NCBI GenBank assembly: GCA_003510525.1
Contig: DOMD01000057.1
Span: 1 to 5,160, forward strand
Direction of reading: 5' to 3'
From: Candidatus Omnitrophota bacterium
GTDB taxonomy: Bacteria > Omnitrophota > Gorgyraeia > Gygaellales > UBA12090
DNA length: 5,160 bases
In this document: positions 1 to 5,160 of the stretch, in pieces
Layout of the letters: every line of letters begins with the position of its first letter
Position numbering within the stretch: the stretch's first letter is position 1
The notes under the pieces: model-generated
Told to the model about the DNA's origin: nothing
Database searches by the model: none
The model's input: only the letters and a program-made list of their open reading frames with translations
Translations under genes and position numbers: made by a program

Positions 1-119
1 AAGGCTCTTCCTTTCTTAAATCAAATTTTATCCCGCTGGCCCTTAAGCTGGGGCCGCTGAAGGCTCTTCCTTTCTTAAATCAAATTTTATCCCGCTGGCC
101 CTTAAGCTGGGGCCGCTGA
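1..119. repeat. Exact tandem duplication, period 59, at the sequence edge (probable assembly artefact)
   Basis: Bases 1-60 are identical to bases 60-119, so a 59-base unit is present twice head to tail with no mismatch. The unit lies inside nuoD and codes for the conserved SGPSLRASG...DLRKEEP region. Because 59 is not a multiple of three, the second copy is read in a different frame and gives five foreign residues and a stop. Nothing beyond the second copy is visible because the sequence ends there. A perfect short duplication exactly at a contig end inside a conserved essential-type gene is more easily explained by a graph or k-mer artefact than by a real mutation, but this cannot be proved from the sequence alone. 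Confidence 0.95.
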
Positions 120-771
120 TGGCATAGTTAAGCGCCTTCTCCTTACTCAAAATACCAATGTCCTTGGTGCGGATAAGAAAAATGGCGTTATTGGTAATCA
201 ACCGGTGATAGTCGGCTAACTTTGGCCGAAAATAGCGGATAAAATCCTTAACCTTTTGAACAAACCCCTCCGGAATATCCGCGGAAACTCCACCCAGACG
301 ATAGTAACTATAAGTAAGCCGGGCTCCGCAGGTCATTTCAAAGATATCCAGGATCATCTCCCTTTCCCGGAAGCAGTATAAAAGAGGCGTGCCAAAGGCT
401 CCTAAGTCCTGGACAAAGGTGCCTACGGCCAATAAGTGACTGGCAATCCGGTTCAACTCCGCGATAATCACCCTGATGTATTCGGCGCGCTCCGGAATAA
501 CCGCTCCCAGTAATTTTTCTACCGTCAAACAGTATCCAAAATTATTATTCATCGCCCCAATATAATCCAGGCGGTCGGTAAAAGGGATAATCTGAGTATA
601 GGTTCTATTCTCGCAGATTTTCTCAAAATCACGGTGGAGATAGCCAATATGGGGCGTGCAATTGACAATTACCTCACCGTCTAAGTCCATCTGCAGATGC
701 AAAACTCCGTGGGTAGAGGGATGCTGAGGGCCGAAACTTACGCTAAATTGTTGAATTTCTAAGGTAGGCAT
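43..771 (-). CDS. nuoD: NADH-quinone oxidoreductase subunit D (49 kDa-type), incomplete: C-terminus lost to edge duplication
   Basis: NuoD is the 49-kDa-type subunit of complex I; with NuoB it forms the quinone-binding pocket at the foot of the peripheral arm and is related to the large subunit of [NiFe] hydrogenases. Visible hallmarks are GPQHPSTHGVL (residues 15-25), HIGYLHRDFEK (41-51), a TDRLDYIGAMNNNFGYCLTVEKLLG-like stretch (65-89), RIASHLL (108-114) and SGPSLRASG (219-227). Residues 1-237 are normal for the family. The last five (SAAPA) come from the frame-shifted second copy of a 59-base duplication, after which TAA is met at 45-43. Family members are usually about 370-410 residues, so about a third is missing, including the C-terminal part. 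The ATG lies two bases after the nuoC stop and has only a weak ribosome site, so translation is probably coupled to nuoC. It is a free-standing gene, not the NuoCD fusion of E. coli. The intact gene probably continues off the left edge. Confidence 0.95.
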   Translation of the reverse strand: MPTLEIQQFSVSFGPQHPSTHGVLHLQMDLDGEVIVNCTPHIGYLHRDFEKICENRTYTQIIPFTDRLDYIGAMNNNFGYCLTVEKLLGAVIPERAEYIRVIIAELNRIASHLLAVGTFVQDLGAFGTPLLYCFREREMILDIFEMTCGARLTYSYYRLGGVSADIPEGFVQKVKDFIRYFRPKLADYHRLITNNAIFLIRTKDIGILSKEKALNYAISGPSLRASGIKFDLRKEEPSAAPA

Positions 772-773
772 AG

Positions 774-1223
774 TTAAACCGCGGGCATGGGAAGAAAGCC
801 TTCTTTAGTATAATCTTTCCTTAATGGGTGGCCGGTATAATCATCCGGCAGGAGGATTCTTCTTAAATCCGGATGGCCGGTAAAGTTTATTCCCATCAAA
901 TCAAAGGCTTCCCTTTCCTGCCAATTGGCCGCCGCGTAAATTTCGGTTATGCTCTCTATGGCGGGATTATCCCGGGGCAAAATTACCTTCAGGTTCGCTT
1001 TTTCCTTGAGCTTGAAAGAATATAAATTATACACTACCGCCAATCTGTCCTTATAATCCACAGCCGCCAGATTCATCAAATAATCAAAGCCGTATTCTCT
1101 TTTTAAGAAATTAACCGCCCTGAAAATATCTTCCCCGGGCAGAACCAGACAACCGCTGAGGGCTTCCTCAACTGTATCGGAAAATTTATTTTTTAGAGCC
1201 AAAACCCAATCCAGATCAGCCAT
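774..1223 (-). CDS. nuoC: NADH-quinone oxidoreductase subunit C (30 kDa-type)
   Basis: NuoC is the 30-kDa-type subunit that packs against NuoD and NuoB in the connecting part of the peripheral arm of complex I; it binds no cofactor. The family signature is clear in the C-terminal third: [12 protein letters not shown] (residues 101-112), [16 protein letters not shown] (114-129) and GHPLRKDY (131-138). At 149 residues it is a compact, unfused NuoC, near the lower end of the family range. The ATG at 1223-1221 lies inside the end of nuoB (8-base overlap). It is preceded by an AAGGAAAG-type Shine-Dalgarno about 11 bases upstream, within nuoB, which supports this start. The stop is TAA, and nuoD begins two bases later. 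The tight packing indicates one nuoABCD transcript. Confidence 0.96.
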   Translation of the reverse strand: MADLDWVLALKNKFSDTVEEALSGCLVLPGEDIFRAVNFLKREYGFDYLMNLAAVDYKDRLAVVYNLYSFKLKEKANLKVILPRDNPAIESITEIYAAANWQEREAFDLMGINFTGHPDLRRILLPDDYTGHPLRKDYTKEGFLPMPAV

Positions 1224-1722
1224 TTTTAATACTTTCCTTCTTGATTTTTTTCTGCAACTGCATCAGGCCGAAAAGCAGGGCCTCGGGCCGGGGAGGACAG
1301 CCCGGAATATGCACATCCACCGGAACAATTAAATCCACCCCTTTAACCACATTATAGCTGTCATAATAATACGGCCCGCCGGAGATGGCGCAGCTGCCCA
1401 TAGCCATCACATATTTGGGTTCCGGCATCTGGTCGTATAACAACCGCAGCCGCTTAGACATCTTCTCATTAACGGTGCCGGCAACAATCATCAGGTCGCA
1501 CTGCCGGGGAGAAGCCCGAAAAACCCCGGCCCCAAAGCGATCCATATCATACCGGGCGGCGCCGGCAGCCATCATCTCAATAGCGCAGCAGGCCAGGCCA
1601 AAGCTCATCGGCCAGAGGCTGGATTCCTTGGACCAGTTCAGGATAAAATCTACCGAAGACAGGATAATCTGGCCGCCGGGGATTTTCTCGGTAATTATAG
1701 GAAGCTTATTGATTAGAGCCAT
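1216..1722 (-). CDS. nuoB: NADH-quinone oxidoreductase subunit B (PSST/20 kDa-type, cluster N2)
   Basis: NuoB carries the [4Fe-4S] cluster N2, the last electron carrier before quinone, and is related to the small subunit of [NiFe] hydrogenases. The expected cysteines are present: the adjacent pair Cys45-Cys46 in [10 protein letters not shown], Cys111 in MGSCAISGG, and Cys142 in [12 protein letters not shown]. The motif [20 protein letters not shown] (57-76) and the GTVNEKM stretch are also typical. At 168 residues it matches the family and appears complete. The ATG overlaps the end of nuoA by 10 bases and has an AAGGTG Shine-Dalgarno 7-8 bases upstream, inside nuoA. The stop is TGA; the next in-frame stop is only nine codons further, so this gene alone does not prove that TGA is read as stop in this organism, though the length fits. 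Confidence 0.97.
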   Translation of the reverse strand: MALINKLPIITEKIPGGQIILSSVDFILNWSKESSLWPMSFGLACCAIEMMAAGAARYDMDRFGAGVFRASPRQCDLMIVAGTVNEKMSKRLRLLYDQMPEPKYVMAMGSCAISGGPYYYDSYNVVKGVDLIVPVDVHIPGCPPRPEALLFGLMQLQKKIKKESIKNG

Positions 1723-2072
1723 TCCAACACCTTCTTTTTCCAGGCATAAACTAAACCGGCCAAAAGAATAAAGATAAAAACCACTGCCTCAATAAAGCCA
1801 AACAGGCCGAAGTCTTTGCAGACCACGGCCCAGGGCAGTAAAAACACCGCCTCCACATCAAAAATAACAAAGGCCAAGGCGAACAAGTAATAGCGGACAT
1901 TATACTGGATAAAGCTGGTCCCCTTGGTCGGTTCGCCGCATTCATAGGTGGAGAGCTTCTGGGGGCTGGGCTTACGCGGCCTTAAAACCCAGGAGGTAAC
2001 AAAAGAGGCCAGGACAAACACAGTTGAAGCCGCTAAAAACAAAAGTACACAACTATAAGTATTGATTAACAT
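1713..2072 (-). CDS. nuoA: NADH-quinone oxidoreductase subunit A, membrane subunit
   Basis: NuoA is a small membrane subunit of complex I next to the quinone chamber and NuoH. At 119 residues it is full length, with three evident membrane segments at about 7-30, 60-82 and 90-111. Signature residues are STYECGEP (41-48) in the loop after helix 1, whose cysteine is the conserved one near the quinone cavity in this family, then [20 protein letters not shown] (56-75) containing the FDVE acidic pair in helix 2. The ATG at 2072-2070 is the first gene after an intergenic region with a good promoter and has an AGGAGAGT ribosome site directly upstream. The 3' end overlaps nuoB by 10 bases. This is the promoter-proximal gene of a nuoABCD operon running off the left edge. 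Confidence 0.97.
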   Translation of the reverse strand: MLINTYSCVLLFLAASTVFVLASFVTSWVLRPRKPSPQKLSTYECGEPTKGTSFIQYNVRYYLFALAFVIFDVEAVFLLPWAVVCKDFGLFGFIEAVVFIFILLAGLVYAWKKKVLEWL

Positions 2073-2080
2073 ACTCTCCT
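2073..2080 (-). promoter_or_regulatory. Ribosome binding site of nuoA
   Basis: On the minus strand AGGAGAGT is followed at once by the nuoA ATG. The AGGAG core is only three bases from the start codon. This is closer than the usual 5-9 bases, but no better site exists in the leader and the reading frame is unambiguously NuoA. Confidence 0.7.
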
Positions 2081-2129
2081 GTATATAGTTTTAATTCTTT
2101 TAAAATCTCTTTTAACCCAGGAAAATTAA

Positions 2130-2158
2130 AATTTATCACACAAATCCGCCCTTGTCAA
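2130..2158 (-). promoter_or_regulatory. Sigma70-type promoter of the nuo operon
   Basis: Read on the minus strand, TTGACA at 2158-2153 is a perfect -35 hexamer. After a spacer of exactly 17 bases comes TAAATT at 2135-2130 (4 of 6 matches to TATAAT), preceded by TG one base upstream (2138-2137), which is an extended -10 element. Transcription would begin around 2122-2124, giving an AT-rich leader of about 50 bases before nuoA. It is the only convincing promoter in the intergenic region and points at nuoA. The call rests on pattern and position only. Confidence 0.75.
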
Positions 2159-2165
2159 GTGATTA

Positions 2166-2181
2166 TGTGAAATAATTCACA
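2166..2181. promoter_or_regulatory. CRP/FNR-family-like operator palindrome upstream of the nuo promoter
   Basis: TGTGAAATAATTCACA is an inverted repeat with 6-base arms (TGTGAA / TTCACA) and matches the TGTGA-N6-TCACA pattern bound by CRP-family regulators. It lies seven bases upstream of the -35 hexamer, with its centre about 50 bases upstream of the predicted start of transcription. That is neither the classical -41.5 nor the -61.5 activator position, so activation, repression or a different start site are all possible. No regulator gene is in the window, so the binding protein is unknown. FNR itself prefers TTGAT half-sites, which are not seen here. A cAMP- or redox-responsive member of the family would make sense for a respiratory operon. 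Confidence 0.5.
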
Positions 2182-2266
2182 CCCGAAGCAGGCTAAATTG
2201 CCTGTTAACAGATCAATCAAAACAACACTATTTATCGCTCTTTGGGTTAGGGCAGGCCCGCGGCTT
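2182..2266. other. Rest of the intergenic region: one short hairpin and a 10-base palindrome, no clear terminator
   Basis: Between the stop of the upstream gene and the operator there is an inverted repeat CAGGC-TAAATT-GCCTG (2189-2204) that could form a 5-bp hairpin, and a perfect palindrome CTGTTAACAG (2202-2211) sharing its right arm. Neither is followed by a T-run on the minus strand, so neither reads as an intrinsic terminator. A G+C-rich stretch sits directly after the TAG stop (about 2245-2265) without a stable stem. Some read-through from the upstream gene into nuo cannot be excluded. Confidence 0.4.
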
Positions 2267-3019
2267 CTAAGCGGAACTATCCGATTCCAGCAGAATAAGC
2301 GCGTCTTTTAAGGCTTGGGGGGTGGGTTTGGCCTTTTCCTCTTCCAACCGGAAGATATCAGCAATACAGCCCAGTAGCCGGCCAATTTCCCGGCTATAGT
2401 CTTCCGGCTTCAAAGATGAAGAGGCTAAGGCGTATTCTTTTATCCTTTCGCTCGCGGGCATAATCCCGGCCTTGAGCATATCCTGAATCTGCTTTAGTTC
2501 ATTATCTAAGTTAATATTGAGATTTAAAGCCGGGTTGGCTATAGGGATATTAGCTCCTACAGGCCGAGCCAAAACAGATTGAGCGGTAATAGGTAAAGAG
2601 GTTAAATCAATACCACCTAAATCTTGCTGAAAGGAATTAGCGATTGGTTTCATATCATCTGTCACTGAGTTCTTTTTAACATCTATTGAGGAAGACGCCG
2701 AATTGCCGCTATAACGATGACGAAGACCGACGGGAAACGGTAGTAGAAAGATGCTATCTTCGGGCCTGGATGAAATTAAGCTCCCAAAAGGAGACGTATC
2801 GCGAGGCCCGCCAAGATGAGAAATATTTATATCCTCATCTTCTTTGTTATTAGATAACCAAATAGAATTGGTGAATCTTCCAAATCCTAACAACCAAGCC
2901 TCTCTGCCTTCTTCAACACTGTTCAAACCGTAATAAGTAAAATTTCTATCTTCTATCTTAAGTACCCTTACTTTAAACCATATTTCTCCATCTATTTCTC
3001 GTTTATCTAAGACTTCCAC
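2267..3019 (-). CDS. Uncharacterised protein: N-terminally cut SH3-like domain, linker, Omnitrophota-type C-terminal tail; probably the 3' part of the preceding gene
   Basis: No known enzyme is recognised. Residues 1-50 (VEVLDKREIDGEIWFKVRVL, later GREAWLLGFGRF) read like a bacterial SH3-like domain of the TKVEVL...WFKV...GWV type, but its first strand is missing. Residues about 51-130 are a polar linker rich in Ser, Asp and Pro. Residues 134-250 hold GGIDLTSLPIT, then NELKQIQDMLKAGIMPASER and CIADIFRLEEE, predicted as amphipathic helices; I recall this tail on unrelated Omnitrophota proteins. There is no signal peptide or membrane segment. The GTG start has no good Shine-Dalgarno; the G-rich stretch at 3037-3047 is a poor match. 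Most telling, the GTG is in the same frame as the upstream gene, separated only by TGA-ACT-AAA. Either this is a second, translationally coupled cistron, or more likely it is the continuation of the upstream gene after a nonsense codon. The stop is TAG. Confidence 0.6.
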   Translation of the reverse strand: MEVLDKREIDGEIWFKVRVLKIEDRNFTYYGLNSVEEGREAWLLGFGRFTNSIWLSNNKEDEDINISHLGGPRDTSPFGSLISSRPEDSIFLLPFPVGLRHRYSGNSASSSIDVKKNSVTDDMKPIANSFQQDLGGIDLTSLPITAQSVLARPVGANIPIANPALNLNINLDNELKQIQDMLKAGIMPASERIKEYALASSSLKPEDYSREIGRLLGCIADIFRLEEEKAKPTPQALKDALILLESDSSA

Positions 3020-3025
3020 TTTAGT

Positions 3026-3028
3026 TCA
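3026..3028 (-). other. In-frame TGA separating two halves of an apparently continuous reading frame
   Basis: The frame opening at 5155 reaches TGA at 3028-3026 (codon 710) and then stays open to the TAG at 2269-2267: codons 711-712 are ACT AAA, and codon 713 is the GTG taken as the start of the next gene. The residues around it, MWVGEA-stop-TKVEVLDK, resemble the start of an SH3-like domain in which Gly often occupies the position before TKVEVL. A single G-to-T change of GGA would give this TGA. Possible causes are pseudogenisation, sequencing error, programmed read-through, or a genuine split into two coupled genes. Confidence 0.7.
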
Positions 3029-5155
3029 GGCTTCACCCACCCACATATGTTCATTCTTTAAGCTATCGTTTAGCTCCCAGTGATACCTTAGATCCAATTT
3101 ACTTCCTATCTCTACAGCTTTATTTTTATACAAAAGCTTAAACCTCTCAGAATCAAAGTTTCCGCCCTTTTCCGATTTTTCGCCGCTCGCAACATTCCAT
3201 TCTATCACTCTTCCATCCGTTAAACGAGAGATAATATATTTACCGTCAAAGAAATAGATAATATCGTCTATCCACTGCTCAGCCTTAAGAATACGCAACT
3301 TGCTCCAGCTATTTACATCCCATATCATAATTGACCCATTTCTTAATTTAGGCCCAAAGGCAATATATTTTCCATCGGAAGAGTAAAAGATGTTCGCTAA
3401 ATTAAGTCCTTTGTAGGCAGAAATTATCTCCCCGTTGTCTTTAATCCATTCATTATCGCGCATCATTTTAACCAATTGCATAACCCAAGAGAAGTCTTCT
3501 GATTCTACGGAAAAATATTTAATGAGTGTTTTACAGTATGCTATCAATTCATTCTTGTATTTCTCATCATTAAGCATTGCCAGCATATTCTCTTTTATAT
3601 TAGGGAGCCACCCCTTACTGTTACCTTTTGTATGTAAGGTATATAAAAAACCGAGGTTATGTTCTTTATAAAACTTCTCAATCCTGTCATTATCTTTTGA
3701 GGATTCTTCACTTACGAGTAATTGCGGCAATCTCCCCATATCGAATAAAAGCTGAAGCATAGAGATAATTCCTTGGTGATTTTCTCCAAACAGGTGCTTA
3801 AGGTGTTTTCTTAAAAGAAAGGAGTTCCCAGGGGTGTAAATATTGCGCTGGAATACAGGCAGGCCTATATTCCAGATATTAAATTCGTCTGTTTTGGTTG
3901 TCGCGCTATGCACTATATTCATAGCAGTGCCTATTGCCGTCTGAAACCATCCAAAATATCTATCCTCATTTTCTAATATAAGATCGAGCTTCGGCGGACT
4001 AAAGGTATTAAAGGCTATAGTGCCTCGTGCAGAGTCATAAAAAGGCGTATGATTTTTAGAATCTCCCGGCTGGCCAAGAAGGGCATCATCGGCGAAGGTA
4101 AGGATATTCCCGGTTACAGACAGCGAACTCCAATAATATTCCATAGCTTTACCGATAACCCCCACTGCCTTCATAATATTTTCATTTTTTGAGTCAGGAT
4201 GTCCAATATGGATATGCAAACCCTGACGAAGAGCAAATGCCGGGTAATGCAGCGACCTGAAACGAATAATTTCATTCGAGATTAAAGAAAGGCCATCTTT
4301 GAACACTTTGAATCCCTCTGCCGTATTAGGTAAACCTCCATCTCCCGTGGTAATCTCAGTTGCGCCCAATGCATCCTGTTTTACTACCCAACCCTTTTCT
4401 TTCAAGCCCTCAGCTAATAAAAATTTTTTTAAATGTTTAAAAAGCATACCTGTGGCTAGCACATCTATTTCTTTTTCGTTAATTTTAAGGGCGACTTCTA
4501 ATTCTATGCCAAAGGTGTTTTTTTCCGGCACGTTAAGAATTCTTTGGTGATATCGGCTCAGACGGCTAACAACATAAAGATATTTCTCGTAATTTTCCTC
4601 TGATAAATCAGCCAAGCATTTGGGAATTATATAAATGATATTCCGGCTGAATTCCAACTGCTCTGTTTTCATTCTATAGATGGAATCTAATAATATTTCC
4701 AATTCCTGCTGACTGTAATCAAAGTTTGGATGTAAATAGTTAAGAAGAATATACGCGTTTTTATGGATAGGCTCCGAGGCTTCTGGCCAGTTTAATATAA
4801 GAAAAAGCGGATCTTTATTTATTAATACGCCATTTCCTTCTTTTTGTAATTCTTTCAGGATAATAATATTTTGTAAGTATCCGCCTAAAGCTTTTTTATC
4901 CATAACCCTCAAATCACTGATAGTTTTTATTCCATTAACAGCTTTTAGTGAAGATTCTAATTCTCTTATTTTGTCAGAAAAAATACCGTCGCTCTTACTC
5001 TTCGGAGTTATTATTCCTCCACCGGTATAAAGTTCCCGTCTGGGAAGAAAAAGGCCTTCTTTTTCTGTATACCCGTGAGGCTCTTCACTTGGTTTCTTTG
5101 CATTTGGTTTCAGCTCTTGCTCATTAATATTATTTTTCACTGCCGAAGAAACCAT
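3026..5155 (-). CDS. Amidoligase-like (carboxylate-amine ligase fold) protein with degenerate WD40 blades; N-terminus possibly outside the window
   Basis: Residues 1-60 are polar and probably disordered; 60-210 are mostly helical. Residues 213-385 carry the pattern of amidoligases and glutamate-cysteine-ligase-like enzymes, which join a carboxylate to an amine using ATP: FGIELE (215-220), GWVVKQD (255-261), TEITTGDGGLP (266-276) and GLHIHIGH (312-319), with candidate metal/ATP residues Glu218, Glu220, Asp261, Glu267, His314 and His316. The segment RGTIAFNTFSP (377-387) sits where relatives usually have a TxEFR-type strand, but Glu and Arg are replaced by Ala and Asn, so activity is uncertain. 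Residues 390-580 are helical and unassigned. Residues 584-690 contain WD40-like blades (SSDGKYIAFG...IMIWDV; FFDGKYIISRLTDGRVIEWNV; a poorer third ending YHWELN), too few to close a propeller. No signal peptide or membrane segment is seen. ATG at 5155 is the first start, but the upstream GAT codon is open to the edge, so the gene may begin earlier. It is visibly more AT-rich than nuo. It is probably one gene with 2267-3019. Confidence 0.65.
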   Translation of the reverse strand: MVSSAVKNNINEQELKPNAKKPSEEPHGYTEKEGLFLPRRELYTGGGIITPKSKSDGIFSDKIRELESSLKAVNGIKTISDLRVMDKKALGGYLQNIIILKELQKEGNGVLINKDPLFLILNWPEASEPIHKNAYILLNYLHPNFDYSQQELEILLDSIYRMKTEQLEFSRNIIYIIPKCLADLSEENYEKYLYVVSRLSRYHQRILNVPEKNTFGIELEVALKINEKEIDVLATGMLFKHLKKFLLAEGLKEKGWVVKQDALGATEITTGDGGLPNTAEGFKVFKDGLSLISNEIIRFRSLHYPAFALRQGLHIHIGHPDSKNENIMKAVGVIGKAMEYYWSSLSVTGNILTFADDALLGQPGDSKNHTPFYDSARGTIAFNTFSPPKLDLILENEDRYFGWFQTAIGTAMNIVHSATTKTDEFNIWNIGLPVFQRNIYTPGNSFLLRKHLKHLFGENHQGIISMLQLLFDMGRLPQLLVSEESSKDNDRIEKFYKEHNLGFLYTLHTKGNSKGWLPNIKENMLAMLNDEKYKNELIAYCKTLIKYFSVESEDFSWVMQLVKMMRDNEWIKDNGEIISAYKGLNLANIFYSSDGKYIAFGPKLRNGSIMIWDVNSWSKLRILKAEQWIDDIIYFFDGKYIISRLTDGRVIEWNVASGEKSEKGGNFDSERFKLLYKNKAVEIGSKLDLRYHWELNDSLKNEHMWVGEA

Positions 5156-5160
5156 ATCAA

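Noticed and set aside
1..119. CRISPR or mobile-element terminal repeat
   Set aside because: There are only two adjacent copies with no spacer, and the unit is coding sequence of nuoD.
1385..1771. Plus-strand open frame of 128 codons opposite nuoB and nuoA
   Set aside because: It lies antisense to strongly conserved NuoB/NuoA coding sequence, resembles no family and has no promoter or ribosome site; it is a shadow of the real genes.
1751..1945. Minus-strand 64-codon frame inside nuoA
   Set aside because: It is an out-of-frame shadow of nuoA, whose own frame carries all family motifs.
2166..2181. Classical FNR site
   Set aside because: The half-sites are TGTGA/TCACA, not TTGAT/ATCAA; the pattern is nearer to the CRP type.
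2189..2204. Intrinsic terminator after the upstream gene
   Set aside because: The stem is only 5 bp and is followed by CTTCGGGTGTG and not a T-run on the transcribed strand.
3026..3028. TGA read as selenocysteine
   Set aside because: Only a weak 4-5 bp stem can be drawn just downstream, the domain is not a known selenoprotein family, and the context suggests Gly, not Cys, at this position.
3435..4550. Plus-strand open frames at 3435-3671 and 4299-4550
   Set aside because: Both are antisense to the ligase-like gene, low in complexity, and have no initiation signals.
1..5160. Alternative genetic code with TGA read as Gly or Trp
   Set aside because: Only one internal TGA occurs in over 5 kb of coding sequence, Gly and Trp are otherwise encoded normally, and nuoB ends with TGA at a family-typical length. 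The nuoB evidence is soft, because read-through there would add only nine residues.

Overview
The window looks like a bacterial metagenomic contig with every gene on the minus strand. It carries the start of a NADH:quinone oxidoreductase (complex I) operon and, upstream of it, a pair of unfamiliar multi-domain reading frames. I infer the phylum as Candidatus Omnitrophota (OP3). The reason is that the C-terminal part of the protein at 2267-3019 (a 'GGIDLTSLPIT' segment, then a helical 'ELKQIQDMLKAGI-PASERIKEY' and 'ADIFRLEEE' stretch) resembles a lineage-specific tail I remember from multi-domain Omnitrophota proteins. That is recall, not a search result. The complex I genes do not settle the phylum.

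Layout, in the direction of transcription (high to low coordinates). (1) 5155-3026 encodes at least 709 residues: a helical N-terminal region, a domain with the signature residues of the amidoligase / glutamate-cysteine-ligase-like carboxylate-amine ligase fold (FGIELE, later D and E, then GLHIHIGH), a second helical region, and two or three degenerate WD40-type blades. The start may lie outside the window. (2) A TGA at 3028-3026 ends this frame, but the next gene (3019-2267, GTG start) continues in exactly the same frame. The TGA falls just inside what reads as the first strand of a bacterial SH3-like domain, so the two frames are probably one 962-codon gene that is broken or read through. 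(3) 2266-2073 is a 194-base intergenic region with a sigma70-type promoter, a CRP/FNR-family-like TGTGA-N6-TCACA palindrome just upstream of it, and a Shine-Dalgarno for nuoA. (4) 2072-43 holds nuoA, nuoB, nuoC and the N-terminal two thirds of nuoD, tightly packed with overlaps of 10 and 8 bases and a 2-base gap.

The first 119 bases are an exact tandem duplication of period 59 at the very edge of the sequence. It throws nuoD out of frame after residue 237. Its position at the terminus makes an assembly artefact the likeliest explanation.

NuoA-D would form the quinone-proximal module of complex I: NuoA in the membrane, NuoB with cluster N2, and NuoC/NuoD as the connecting peripheral arm. The most novel part of the window is the amidoligase-like / WD40 / SH3 / lineage-tail protein, for which I know no characterised counterpart.
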